DNA of 48,086 nucleotides from an uncultured Paracoccaceae bacterium (GTDB taxonomy: Bacteria; Pseudomonadota; Alphaproteobacteria; Rhodobacterales; Rhodobacteraceae). Position 1 is the stretch's first letter. Every line of letters starts with the position of its first letter. Position numbers and translations under genes: made by a program. The stretch is from NCBI GenBank assembly GCA_937944395.1, contig CALDYW010000172.1, positions 1-48,086 on the forward strand, read 5' to 3'. A model generated the notes under the pieces. It was not told where the DNA came from. It searched no databases and worked only from the letters and a program-made list of their open reading frames with translations. Positions 22,609-32,212 of this stretch are shown piece after piece.

Positions 22609-23259
22609 ATGCCCCGGATCCTCGCGTCGTTGCTCTGCGGGGCGAGCCTTCTGGCCCTCGCCGCCTGCGGGCCCGAAGCCGCCTCGCGGTTCCACAGCGA
22701 GTCGGGCGCCGAACTGGACGAGGGCGGTTTCGGCAACCCGACGATGCACAACATCCTGGTCATGTCGGGGCAGCGCGACTACGTGATGCACCTCGGCACG
22801 CGCTTCGCCCAGGAAGTCCCCTCGACGGTCACCTTCGACTTCAACTCGGCCGTGCTCGATGCCGAGGCGCAGGCGATCCTGCGCCGGCAGGCCGACTGGA
22901 TCCGCCAGTTTCCGGAGGTGCGCTTCCGCGTCTACGGCCATACCGACCTTGTCGGTTCGGCGGCCTACAACCAGGCGCTGGGCATGCGGCGGGCGCAGGC
23001 GGTGGTGTCGTTCCTCGTCGGGCAGGGGATCAGCCGGTCGCGGCTCGAGGCGGTGGTCTCCTACGGCAAGACGCGGCCCGTCATCGCCATCCCCGGCCCC
23101 GAGCGGCAGAACCGCCGCACGGTCACCGAGGTCAGCGGCTTCGTGCAGAGCCATCCGCTGATCCTCAACGGAAAATACGCCGAAGTGATCTTCCGCGAAT
23201 ACGTGCTGAGCGCCGGCGAGCGCACCACGAACGTGGCGCCCCAGAACACCGGGCAGTAG
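22609..23259 (+). CDS. OmpA-family lipoprotein of the Tad locus (alternative GTG start at 22600)
   Basis: Lipobox LLALAACG; VTFDFNSAVLDAEAQAILRRQADWIRQFPEVRFRVYGHTDLVGSAAYNQALGMRRAQAV OmpA-C motif. Confidence 0.9.
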   Translation: MPRILASLLCGASLLALAACGPEAASRFHSESGAELDEGGFGNPTMHNILVMSGQRDYVMHLGTRFAQEVPSTVTFDFNSAVLDAEAQAILRRQADWIRQFPEVRFRVYGHTDLVGSAAYNQALGMRRAQAVVSFLVGQGISRSRLEAVVSYGKTRPVIAIPGPERQNRRTVTEVSGFVQSHPLILNGKYAEVIFREYVLSAGERTTNVAPQNTGQ

Positions 23260-23527
23260 CCTCCGCAGCCTCGCGCGGCCTCGGCCTCGGCCCGGCGCCG
23301 GCTTGCGGGAACCGGGCCGGAAACGATGCCGCGGGCGCCCCCGCACCGTCGCGCGATACCGAACATTCACGCTCTTTCAGCCCCAATGATGCCGCAGTTC
23401 GCGGGCAGGGTCCGACCACGAGCAGACCGACCGGGGGCCTTCGGCGCAGGGACGCGCCGGCCTGCGGCGAAACGCCCGCCAGAAGGGCGCGGCGGCGGAC
23501 TGCACGACCGGAGAAGGACCCGCGACC

Positions 23528-24820
23528 ATGAGCCTGACGAGTGCCGCCCTGAAGCCAGAGCCCGCGCCGATCGTGGCCTGCACGATCTCGCGCGACGTGC
23601 AGAACTTCGACCTTCTCATCGAGGACATGGAAGCCGAGCTCGGCGAGACCTGGGGCGACCTGTCGTTCCGCGAGGCGCTGGCCTTCTTCGCACAGCCCGA
23701 TTCGGCCGCGCTCGAGTTCGTCGCCATCGCGCTCGACTCCGAGGACGAGGCCGAGATGGCCCTGGTCAGCGAGATCATCCGCACCGCGAAGGAGAAGCGG
23801 ATCAAGGTGATCCTGGTGGCCGAGGATGTGGGCCCGATGGCGCTGCATCAGCTGCTGCGGCTCGGCGCCGACGACTTCTGCCCCTACCCCCTGCCCGAAG
23901 GCGCGCTGCGCGAGGCGATCGAGCGCCTGCGCGCCCCGGCGCCGGCGCCCGTCCTGGCGGCGGCGCACGTCGAATCGGGCGTCCGTCTCAGGATCGGCGA
24001 CAACCGCGACGGCGTGGTGCTGCCGGTGCACGGGCTGGCGGGCGGCGTCGGGGCCTCGACCTTCGCCGTCAACCTCGCCTGGGAACTTGCGCTGGTCGGC
24101 CGCTCGGCGGCAACGGCGAAGGGCAAGGACAAGGCCGCCGAGAAGGGGCCGAGGGTCTGCCTGATCGACCTCGACTTCCAGTTCGGCTCGACCTCGACCT
24201 ACCTCGACCTGCCCCGGCGCGATGCCGTGTACGAACTGCTGTCGAGCACCGCGACGATGGATGCCGAAAGCTTCATGGCCGCGCTTCTGACCTACAACGA
24301 ACGGCTGCATGTGCTCACCGCGCCGGCCGACATCCTGCCCCTCGACATCGTGACGCCCGATGATGTGACCGCGCTGATCGCCATGGCGCGCAGCCAGTTC
24401 GACTTCGTGGTGATCGACATGCCGACCACCATCGTCGCCTGGACGGAAACGGTGCTGAATGCCGCGCAGGTGTATTTCGCCATGCTCCAGCTCGACATGC
24501 GATCGGCACAGAATACGCTGCGCATCGTCCGGGCGCTCAAGGCCGAGGAGCTGCCGGTCGAGAAGCTGCGCTACGTGCTGAACCGGGCACCGCGGTTCAC
24601 CGACCTCGCCGGCAAGGCGCGGGTCAAGCGCATGGCCGAAAGCCTCGACATCAAGATCGAGCTTCAGCTTCCCGACGGGGGCCGCGAGGTGGCGCAGGCC
24701 GACGATCACGGCCTTCCGCTGGCCGAGACCGCGGCGAAGAACCCGCTGCGCAAGGAGATCCAGAAGCTCGCTCAGTCGCTGCACGCGCTGACCCAGGCCG
24801 AGGCCGCCAGCGCCGCCTGA
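23528..24820 (+). CDS. cpaE: Pilus assembly protein CpaE/TadZ (ParA-like ATPase)
   Basis: Receiver-like N-terminus; VHGLAGGVGASTFAVNLAWELA deviant Walker A; VCLIDLDFQFGSTSTYLDLP. Confidence 0.93.
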   Translation: MSLTSAALKPEPAPIVACTISRDVQNFDLLIEDMEAELGETWGDLSFREALAFFAQPDSAALEFVAIALDSEDEAEMALVSEIIRTAKEKRIKVILVAEDVGPMALHQLLRLGADDFCPYPLPEGALREAIERLRAPAPAPVLAAAHVESGVRLRIGDNRDGVVLPVHGLAGGVGASTFAVNLAWELALVGRSAATAKGKDKAAEKGPRVCLIDLDFQFGSTSTYLDLPRRDAVYELLSSTATMDAESFMAALLTYNERLHVLTAPADILPLDIVTPDDVTALIAMARSQFDFVVIDMPTTIVAWTETVLNAAQVYFAMLQLDMRSAQNTLRIVRALKAEELPVEKLRYVLNRAPRFTDLAGKARVKRMAESLDIKIELQLPDGGREVAQADDHGLPLAETAAKNPLRKEIQKLAQSLHALTQAEAASAA

Positions 24821-24839
24821 CCCTGAAGGGGGAGTTGCC

Positions 24840-26279
24840 ATGTTCTCGCGTTTCAAGAAGCCCTCCGTTGCCCCCGAGCCTGCCACCCGCGCCGCCCCGA
24901 CCGCCTCCGAACCGGCCATGCCGAGGATCGGCCCGAAGCCGACCGCCGGCGCGGCCGCGAACGCCCGCGCCGCGGCGCAGGTCTCGCCGGCCGACAAGGA
25001 GCGCAAGCGCAAGGAGCGCATGAGCGAGATCAAGGTCGAGCTGCACAAGCGGCTGCTCGACAACCTGAACCTCGCCGCCCTCGAGCATGCCAGCGAGCAG
25101 GATCTGCGGCAGGAAATCGCGGCGATCTCGGCCGAGGCGCTGGAGGAGATGTCGATCGTCCTCAACAAGGACGAGCGCTCGCAGCTCAACCAGGAACTCT
25201 ACGACGAGGTCACCGGCCTCGGGCCGCTCGAGCCGCTGCTCAAGGACGACACGGTGAACGACATCCTGGTGAACGGCCCGCACCAGATCTTCGTCGAGCG
25301 TGCCGGCAAGCTCCAGCTCACCGACATCACCTTCAAGGACGAGCGGCACCTTCTGAGGATCATCGACAAGATCGTCAGCGCGGTCGGCCGGCGCGTGGAC
25401 GAATCGAACCCCTACGTGGACGCCCGCCTTGCCGACGGCAGCCGCTTCAACGCGATGGTGCCGCCCATCGCCGTGGACGGAAGCCTCGTCTCGATCCGCA
25501 AGTTCAAGAAGGACAAGCTGAAGATAGACGACCTCGTGCGCTTCGGTGCCTTCTCGGAGGAGATGGCCGCCTATCTGCAGGCGGCGGTGGCGACGCGGCT
25601 CAACATCATCGTCTCGGGCGGCACGGGGTCGGGCAAGACCACCACGCTGAATGCGCTGTCCTCGTTCATCGACAATTCCGAGCGCATCATCACCATCGAG
25701 GACACCGCCGAACTGCAGCTGCAGCAGACCCATGTCGGCCGGATGGAAAGCCGCCCGCCCAACGTCGAGGGCAAGGGCGCGGTCACCCAGCGCGACTGCC
25801 TGCGCAACGCGCTGCGGATGCGGCCCGACCGCATCATCGTCGGCGAGACCCGCGGCGAGGAAGTGATCGACATGCTGCAGGCGATGAACACCGGCCATGA
25901 CGGGTCGATGACCACGATCCACGCCAACTCGGCGCGCGACGGGGTCAGCCGGCTCGAGAACATGATCGCGATGGCGGGCATCGAGATGCCGATCAAGGCG
26001 GTGCGCCAGCAGATCGCCTCGGCGGTCAACCTCATCGTGCAGGCCAGCCGCCTGCAGGACGGTTCGCGCCGGATGGTGTCGATCACCGAGATCACCGGCA
26101 TGGAGGGCGACGTGATCTCGATGCAGGAGGTCTTCCGCTTCAAGCGGGTGGGTCTCGCCCCGGACGGCAAGATCATCGGCCATTTCACCGCCACCGGCGT
26201 GCGGTCGCACTATGCCGAGCGGTTCCGCACCTGGGGCTACGACCTGCCGCCCTCGATCTACGAACCCTTCGATCCCTGA
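24840..26279 (+). CDS. cpaF: Tad secretion ATPase CpaF/TadA
   Basis: NIIVSGGTGSGKTTTLNALSSFID Walker A, ERIITIEDTAELQLQQTHVGRMESRP, RIIVGETRGEEVIDMLQAMNTGHDGSMTTIHANSARD. Confidence 0.97.
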   Translation: MFSRFKKPSVAPEPATRAAPTASEPAMPRIGPKPTAGAAANARAAAQVSPADKERKRKERMSEIKVELHKRLLDNLNLAALEHASEQDLRQEIAAISAEALEEMSIVLNKDERSQLNQELYDEVTGLGPLEPLLKDDTVNDILVNGPHQIFVERAGKLQLTDITFKDERHLLRIIDKIVSAVGRRVDESNPYVDARLADGSRFNAMVPPIAVDGSLVSIRKFKKDKLKIDDLVRFGAFSEEMAAYLQAAVATRLNIIVSGGTGSGKTTTLNALSSFIDNSERIITIEDTAELQLQQTHVGRMESRPPNVEGKGAVTQRDCLRNALRMRPDRIIVGETRGEEVIDMLQAMNTGHDGSMTTIHANSARDGVSRLENMIAMAGIEMPIKAVRQQIASAVNLIVQASRLQDGSRRMVSITEITGMEGDVISMQEVFRFKRVGLAPDGKIIGHFTATGVRSHYAERFRTWGYDLPPSIYEPFDP

Positions 26280-26291
26280 GGAGACCGGCCC

Positions 26292-27260
26292 ATGCAAATC
26301 AGTCCCGAGCCGCTGATCTACGGCCTCGTGTTCCTGGGCGTGCTGCTGCTCGTCGAAGGGCTCTACCTGACCGTCTTCGGCAAGTCGATCTCGCTGAACG
26401 CCAGGCTCAACCGGCGGCTCGACATGCTCGAGAAGGGCATCGGCCGCGAACAGGTGCTGGAGCAGCTCCGCAAGGAGATGAGCCAGCACATGAACGCTGG
26501 CGGCATCCCGCTCTATTCGATCCTCGCCGACAAGGCGCGCAAGGCCGCGATCGCCTTCAGCCCGCGCCAGCTCGTGATGATCATGGCCCTGCTGTCGGCG
26601 CTCGCCTTCGGCGGGCTGACCGTGGGCACCGAAGCCGAACTCGGCGTGCGTATCATCGTGGCGATCGCGATGGGTGTCGGCGGCGTCTACATGTGGGTGA
26701 ACAAGAAGGCCAAGAAGCGGCTGGCCCTGATCGAGGAGCAGCTGCCCGATGCGGTCGAGCTCATGGTGCGTTCGCTGAAGGTCGGCCATCCGTTCTCCTC
26801 GGCGATCAACATCGTCGCGCGCGAGGTCCCCGACCCGCTCGGCTCGGAGTTCGGCATCATCGCCGACGAGGCGGCCTACGGTCGCGACATCTCGGAAAGC
26901 CTCAAGGCGCTTGCCGAGCGCATGGACATGCAGGACCTGCGCTTCCTGGCCGTTGCGGTGACGATCCAGAGCCAGTCCGGCGGCAACCTGGCCGAGATCC
27001 TCGACGGTCTGGCCAGGGTGATCCGCGCCCGCTTCAAGCTGTTCCGGCGCGTCAAGGCGATCACGGCCGAGGCGAAATGGTCGGGGATGTTCCTGTCGGG
27101 CTTCCCGTTCCTGGCGCTGGTCATGATCAACGTGATCAAGCCCGACTACTACGACGACGTGAAGGGCACGGCCGTGTTCATCCCGACCGCGATGATCGTC
27201 GCGGCCTTCCTGATCGCCAACGTCGTGTTCATGCGGATCATGGTCAACATCAAGGTCTGA
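26292..27260 (+). CDS. tadB: Tad inner membrane protein TadB (T2SSF)
   Basis: EEQLPDAVELMVRSLKVGHPFSSAI, EFGIIADEAAYGRDISESLKALAERM, GGNLAEILDGLARVIRARF. Confidence 0.94.
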   Translation: MQISPEPLIYGLVFLGVLLLVEGLYLTVFGKSISLNARLNRRLDMLEKGIGREQVLEQLRKEMSQHMNAGGIPLYSILADKARKAAIAFSPRQLVMIMALLSALAFGGLTVGTEAELGVRIIVAIAMGVGGVYMWVNKKAKKRLALIEEQLPDAVELMVRSLKVGHPFSSAINIVAREVPDPLGSEFGIIADEAAYGRDISESLKALAERMDMQDLRFLAVAVTIQSQSGGNLAEILDGLARVIRARFKLFRRVKAITAEAKWSGMFLSGFPFLALVMINVIKPDYYDDVKGTAVFIPTAMIVAAFLIANVVFMRIMVNIKV

Positions 27261-27273
27261 GGAGCGACGCCCC

Positions 27274-28257
27274 ATGCTGGGACAGGTGAACGACTGGCTG
27301 ACGCGGCTTCTGGGGCCGCTCGGACCGCTGATCGCGGTGGGCGCGCTCGGGCTTCTGCTGATGCTGCTCACGCTGCCGACCCTGATGAAGAAGCGCACGG
27401 ATCCGCTCGACCGGATCCGCAAGGAACGCATCGCCGAACGCCGCGAGAAGGCGGCCGACCCGAAGCGGGCGCTGCGCACCACGGACCGGACACAGAAGCT
27501 CGACAAGTTCGCGACCTTTCTCGAGCCGCAGAACGCCGAGGAGTATTCCGCGACCCGGCTCAAGCTGCTGCGGGCCGGCTATCGCTCGAAATCGGCCGTG
27601 CGCACCTTCCACTTCGCGCAGTTCGCGCTCGGGCTCGGCGGGCTGTTCCTCGGCGTGCTCTACGCCACGATCAACAGCGTCACCGGCCAGCCGACGACAC
27701 AGGCCACGATCCTGTCGATCCTGTTGCCCGGCGCGATCGGCTACTATCTGCCGAAATACTGGGTGCAGCGCCGTCTGCAGGCCCGCCAGGAGGAAATCGT
27801 CAACGGCTTCCCCGACGCACTCGACATGATGCTGGTCTGCGTCGAGGCGGGCCAGTCGCTCGACCAGTCGATCATCCGCGTCGCCCGCGAGACCCGCGCG
27901 GGCTATCCGGCGCTCGCCGACGAGTTCGAGATGGTGGCCCACGAGCTGAAGGCCGGCAAGGAGCGGGTGCTGGTGCTGAAGGACATGGCCGAGCGCGCGG
28001 GCGTGCCCGACGTGTCGTCGTTCGTGACCGTGATGATCCAGTCGGCGACCTTTGGCACCTCGATCGCCGACGCGCTGCGCGTCTATGCCGCCGAGATGCG
28101 GGACAAGCGCGTGATGCGCGCCGAGGAGAAGGCGAACGTCTTGCCGACGAAACTGACCCTTGGCACAATGATGTTCACGGTTCCGCCGCTCCTGATCATC
28201 CTGATCGGACCGTCGGTCTATGGCATCTACACCACCCTGGGCGGCGGTGGAAACTGA
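27274..28257 (+). CDS. tadC: Tad inner membrane protein TadC (T2SSF)
   Basis: FPDALDMMLVCVEAGQSLDQSIIRVARE, FEMVAHELKAGKERVLVLKDMAERAGVPDVSSFVTVMIQSATFGTSIADALRVYAAEMRDKR. Confidence 0.94.
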   Translation: MLGQVNDWLTRLLGPLGPLIAVGALGLLLMLLTLPTLMKKRTDPLDRIRKERIAERREKAADPKRALRTTDRTQKLDKFATFLEPQNAEEYSATRLKLLRAGYRSKSAVRTFHFAQFALGLGGLFLGVLYATINSVTGQPTTQATILSILLPGAIGYYLPKYWVQRRLQARQEEIVNGFPDALDMMLVCVEAGQSLDQSIIRVARETRAGYPALADEFEMVAHELKAGKERVLVLKDMAERAGVPDVSSFVTVMIQSATFGTSIADALRVYAAEMRDKRVMRAEEKANVLPTKLTLGTMMFTVPPLLIILIGPSVYGIYTTLGGGGN

Positions 28258-28266
28258 GAGGGGCCC

Positions 28267-28842
28267 TTGCGGCCGCGACCCGCGCTGATCCTCGCTGCCG
28301 GTCTGGCCGTCGCCGCCTGTGGCGAGCCGCGACTGGGCGAGACGGTGGGCACCAGCCCCTTCGCGCCGGCGGGTGTTCCGCGCGTGGCCGAGGCGGTGGA
28401 TGGGCTGATCGTCGGCCACCGGCTGATGGCCGCGGGCGAATACGAACTGGCGCTGAAGGCCTATTACCGCGCCGCTGCGGAGCAGGGACTGAACGCCGAC
28501 GTCCTGTCGGCCGTCGGCTCGGCCAACCTCCGGCTCGGCCGGCTCGGTCAGGCCGAGACGATCCTTCGCCAGGCCATCGCGAAGGACGAGCGCTTCGTGC
28601 CGGCCTGGAACAACCTCGGTGTCGTGCTGATGGAACAGGGCAAGGTCGCCGAGGCGCGCAACGTGTTCCAGACCGCCTATGCCCTCGACAGCGGCAATTC
28701 CGACGCAATCCGCGACAATCTGCGTCTGGCTCTCGCAAAGCTGGATCAGACCGCGTATGATCCCGGCAAAGAGGCAGACCAAGCCTTCCAGCTCGTGCGG
28801 CGCGGAAACGGGCGCTTTCTCCTGCTCTTCACGCCGCTCTGA
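28267..28842 (+). CDS. TPR lipoprotein (TadD-like)
   Basis: TTG start; lipobox LAVAACGEP; TPR ADVLSAVGSANLRLGRLGQAETILRQAI, VPAWNNLGVVLMEQGKVAEARNVFQTAYAL. Confidence 0.85.
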   Translation: MRPRPALILAAGLAVAACGEPRLGETVGTSPFAPAGVPRVAEAVDGLIVGHRLMAAGEYELALKAYYRAAAEQGLNADVLSAVGSANLRLGRLGQAETILRQAIAKDERFVPAWNNLGVVLMEQGKVAEARNVFQTAYALDSGNSDAIRDNLRLALAKLDQTAYDPGKEADQAFQLVRRGNGRFLLLFTPL

Positions 28843-28880
28843 GGTCAAGGTGGGCACAGAGCAGTGACAAGGACGCCCCC

Positions 28881-29738
28881 ATGCGCCACCCCGCAGTCTT
28901 CGTGCTGTGCCTTGTGGGCACGATTGTCCCGTCCGCATGCCAGAAGTCCAGCGATGCCGAGGTCGAGCGGGCGCTGAAGAGCGTCAATGCCATCGACGAG
29001 GCGGGGCTCGGCGACCTGATGCTGACGGCCGCCTCGCCCGACGAGGCGGTCGCCTATTTCCGCCGGACGCTGGCCGACAACCCCGGGCGGATCGACCTGA
29101 TGCGCGGGCTGGCGAAGTCGCTGGTGCGGGCCCGGCGGCCGGCCGAGGCGGTGGCGGTCTGGGCCCGGGTGATGGAGCACCCCGGGGTCACCAACGAGGA
29201 TCGCGTGGACCATGCCGACGCGCTGATCCGGGCCGGTGACTGGGCGCGCGCCAAGGCGATGCTCGACTCCGTCCCGCCGACCTACGAGACCTTCCAGCGC
29301 TACCGGCTCGAGGCGATGGTGGCCGATGCCAACAAGGACTGGGCGCGCGCCGACAGCTTCTACGAGACCGCCGTGGGGCTGACAACGCAGCCGGCCTCGG
29401 TGCTCAACAACTGGGGCTTCTCGAAGCTCAGCCGCGGCGACTTCCGCGCCGCCGAACGGCTGTTCGCCGAGACGCTGACCTACGACCCGACGCTCTTCAC
29501 CGCCAAGAACAACCTGGTGATGGCCCGCGGCGCCCAGCGCAACTATTCCCTGCCGCTGATCCAGATGACCCAGGTCGAGCGGGCGGAACTGCTCTACACG
29601 CTGGCGCTGACGGCGATCAAGCAGGGCGACGTGTCCATCGGCCGCTCGCTGCTGGAGGATGCGGTCGAGACCCACCCGCAGTATTTCGAGGCCGCGGTGC
29701 GCGCGCTCGAGACGCTGGACCAGGGCGGCGCGGGCTGA
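28881..29738 (+). CDS. TPR protein of the Tad locus
   Basis: Signal/lipobox-like N-terminus (CLVGTIVPSACQ) and TPR-type helices (VLNNWGFSKLSRGDFRAAERLFAETLTYDPTLFTAKNNLV). Confidence 0.85.
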   Translation: MRHPAVFVLCLVGTIVPSACQKSSDAEVERALKSVNAIDEAGLGDLMLTAASPDEAVAYFRRTLADNPGRIDLMRGLAKSLVRARRPAEAVAVWARVMEHPGVTNEDRVDHADALIRAGDWARAKAMLDSVPPTYETFQRYRLEAMVADANKDWARADSFYETAVGLTTQPASVLNNWGFSKLSRGDFRAAERLFAETLTYDPTLFTAKNNLVMARGAQRNYSLPLIQMTQVERAELLYTLALTAIKQGDVSIGRSLLEDAVETHPQYFEAAVRALETLDQGGAG

Positions 29739-29749
29739 GACGCCGGGCC

Positions 29750-30238
29750 ATGCCCCCCGTCGCGGCGCTGGTGTTCTTCGTGGCGACCCTGCCGGTCGCC
29801 TTCTGGGTGGCCTGGTCCGACATGGCGCGGATGAAGATCCCGAATGCCGCGGTGATGGCGCTTGCGGCCCTGTTCCTCGTGCTCGGCCCGTTCCTGCTGC
29901 CGCTCGCCGACTGGGGCTGGCGCTGGCTGCACCTTGCCGTCGTGCTGGTCATCGGTTTCGTGATGAACATGGGCGGGCTCGTCGGCGCGGGCGATGCCAA
30001 GTTCGCCGCCGCGATGGCACCCTTCGTGGCGCTGTCGGACGCCGCCTGGTTCCTGGTGCTCTTCGCCGCGGTGCTTCTGGCAGCCTTCGCCACCCATCGC
30101 GGTTTCCGCGCGATGCCGGCGGCGCGGCGGCTTGCCGCCGACTGGCAGTCGTGGAGCCGCGGCGACTTTCCGATGGGGCTTGCGCTGGCGGGAAGCCTTT
30201 CGCTCTACCTCGGGCTCGCGGCCTTCGGAGCGCGCTAG
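29750..30238 (+). CDS. cpaA: Prepilin peptidase (CpaA/TadV)
   Basis: SDMARMKIPNAAVMALA and MNMGGLVGAGDAKFAAAMAPF (aspartates of an A24 peptidase, GxGD). Confidence 0.9.
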   Translation: MPPVAALVFFVATLPVAFWVAWSDMARMKIPNAAVMALAALFLVLGPFLLPLADWGWRWLHLAVVLVIGFVMNMGGLVGAGDAKFAAAMAPFVALSDAAWFLVLFAAVLLAAFATHRGFRAMPAARRLAADWQSWSRGDFPMGLALAGSLSLYLGLAAFGAR

Positions 30239-30375
30239 CAGCCACGGCGCGGCGCGCCCGGTGCCACAGTCGTGCCACCATCCTCGGGCAGCTTCGCACA
30301 CGCCGGGGGTCGCGGCGGCACCCCGCCCGCCGCGCCCGCCGAGCGGACCGCGCCCGAGCCCCGAGGAGGCCGCCG

Positions 30376-31686
30376 ATGAACATGCATGTCACTTCCGTCA
30401 CGGCCCCGCCGCCGCCGCGGAACCTGGCCGACACCGGGCTGAGCCCGGTGATGCTGCGTGACATCCTGCTCAAGACCATGTTCCGCCGCAATATCGAGAC
30501 GGTCAGCGAGATCTCCCGTGTCTGCGGCCTGCCGGTTCCGGTGGCGCAGGAACTTGTGGACCTCGCGCGCAGCCAGCGCCTGGTCGAGGCGACCGGCACG
30601 CTGCATGCCAACTCGGGCGGCGAGATGGGCTACCGGCTTTCGGACTCGGGGAAGGCGCGGGCGCTGGATGCGCTGGCCCAATCGGAATACCACGGCACGA
30701 TGCCGGTGCCGCTTTCGGCCTATGCCGAACAGACGAAGCGCCAGTCGATCCGCAACATCAGGATCACCCGCGAGCAGCTGACACGCTCGATGGGGCACCT
30801 GATCCTGCCGGACTCGCTGCTCGACCATCTCGGTCCCGCGGTGGGATCAGGGCGGTCGATCCTGCTGTACGGCCCGCCCGGCAACGGCAAGTCGTCGATC
30901 TCGAACGGGATCCGCGACGCGCTGGGCGACCGGATCTACATTCCCCGTGCGGTCGAATACTCGGGACAGGTGATCACCGTCTATGATCCGATCGTGCACA
31001 CGAAAGCCGTCGAATACGCCGACGACCCGACCCAGCTTCGCCGCACCTCGAACCGCTTCGACAGCCGCTACGTCCATTGCGAGCGTCCGACCGTGATCAC
31101 CGGCGGCGAACTCACGCTGTCGATGCTCGATCTGAACTACAACCCCACGGCGCGGACCTACACCGCGTCGCTGCAGATGAAGGCCTCGGGCGGCGTGTTC
31201 ATCATCGACGACCTCGGCCGTCAGGAAGAGCCGCCGCAGGCCATCGTCAACCGCTGGATCGTGCCGCTCGAGATGGGCTACGACATCCTTGCGCTGCAGT
31301 CGGGCGAGAAGTTCGTCGTGCCCTTCGACACGCTGGTGATCTTCTCGACCAACTTCCACCCCAACGAGATCTTCGACGGCGCGGCGCTCAGGCGGATCTT
31401 CTTCAAGATCAAGATCGACGGGCCGAACCAGGAGATGTTCCTGAAGATCTTCGCGATGGTGGCGCGCAAGAAGAAGGTGCCGCTCGACGAGGCCTCGCTG
31501 CTGCACCTGCTGAAGGTCAAATACCCCACCATCGGCAACGTCTATGCCAACTATCACCCGGTGTTCCTGATCGACCAGATCATCGCGATCTGCGATTTCG
31601 AGGGGATCCCCTACCAGATGACGCCCGCCCTGATCGATCGTGCCTGGGCCAACATGTTCGTGCGCGACGAGAAGATCGCGAAGTAG
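30376..31686 (+). CDS. AAA-type ATPase with N-terminal winged-helix-like region, linked to the Tad locus
   Basis: GRSILLYGPPGNGKSSISNGI Walker A; GGVFIIDDLGRQ Walker B; VIFSTNFHP sensor; N-terminal LRDILLKTMFRRNIETVSEISRVCGLPVPVAQELVDLARSQRLVE helix-turn-helix-like. Confidence 0.85.
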   Translation: MNMHVTSVTAPPPPRNLADTGLSPVMLRDILLKTMFRRNIETVSEISRVCGLPVPVAQELVDLARSQRLVEATGTLHANSGGEMGYRLSDSGKARALDALAQSEYHGTMPVPLSAYAEQTKRQSIRNIRITREQLTRSMGHLILPDSLLDHLGPAVGSGRSILLYGPPGNGKSSISNGIRDALGDRIYIPRAVEYSGQVITVYDPIVHTKAVEYADDPTQLRRTSNRFDSRYVHCERPTVITGGELTLSMLDLNYNPTARTYTASLQMKASGGVFIIDDLGRQEEPPQAIVNRWIVPLEMGYDILALQSGEKFVVPFDTLVIFSTNFHPNEIFDGAALRRIFFKIKIDGPNQEMFLKIFAMVARKKKVPLDEASLLHLLKVKYPTIGNVYANYHPVFLIDQIIAICDFEGIPYQMTPALIDRAWANMFVRDEKIAK

Positions 31687-31759
31687 CCCGGCCCGCTGTC
31701 CGCTTGCCCCCGGCGCCCGCGCTGCCCTAGGGTCGCGGGCAGGAAGGGGGGAGACGCCG

Positions 31760-32203
31760 ATGGAACTCAAGGGCAGCCGCACGATCGCCGCCGACCGGGC
31801 CACCGTCTGGGCCCGGCTCAACGATGCCGAAACGCTCAAGGCCTGTATCCCCGGCTGCGAGGAGCTGACCGGCAACCCCCACGAGGGCTTCGCCGCCGTG
31901 GTCAAGCAGAAGGTCGGGCCGGTCAGCGCGACCTTCCGCGGCACGGTCCGTCTGACCGACGTCGTGCCGGGCGAGAGCTACCGGATCGTCGGCGAGGGGT
32001 CGGGCGGGGTCGCGGGCTTCGCCAAGGGGGCGGCTGCGGTGCGGCTGTCGGATAGCGAGAGCGGCACCGAGCTTTCCTACGACGTCGAGGCCGCGGTCGG
32101 CGGCAAGATCGCCCAGCTCGGCGCGCGTCTGATCAACGGTTTCGCCAAGAAGATGGCCGACCAGTTCTTCGAGCGCTTCCAGACCGCCGTCGAAGGCGGC
32201 TGA
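31760..32203 (+). CDS. CoxG/SRPBCC family protein
   Basis: MELKGSRTIAADRATVWARLNDAETLKACIPGCEELT, KVGPVSATFRGTVRLTD, AKKMADQFFERF. Confidence 0.9.
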   Translation: MELKGSRTIAADRATVWARLNDAETLKACIPGCEELTGNPHEGFAAVVKQKVGPVSATFRGTVRLTDVVPGESYRIVGEGSGGVAGFAKGAAAVRLSDSESGTELSYDVEAAVGGKIAQLGARLINGFAKKMADQFFERFQTAVEGG

Positions 32204-32212
32204 AACCCGGCC

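Noticed and set aside
24651-27563. 970-aa minus-strand ORF antisense to cpaF/tadB
   Set aside because: His/Asp/Arg-rich shadow translation of well-supported sense genes.
31760-32203. CoxG-like gene as evidence of a CO dehydrogenase system
   Set aside because: No coxMSL or other CODH genes are in the window; SRPBCC/CoxG proteins occur widely without CODH.
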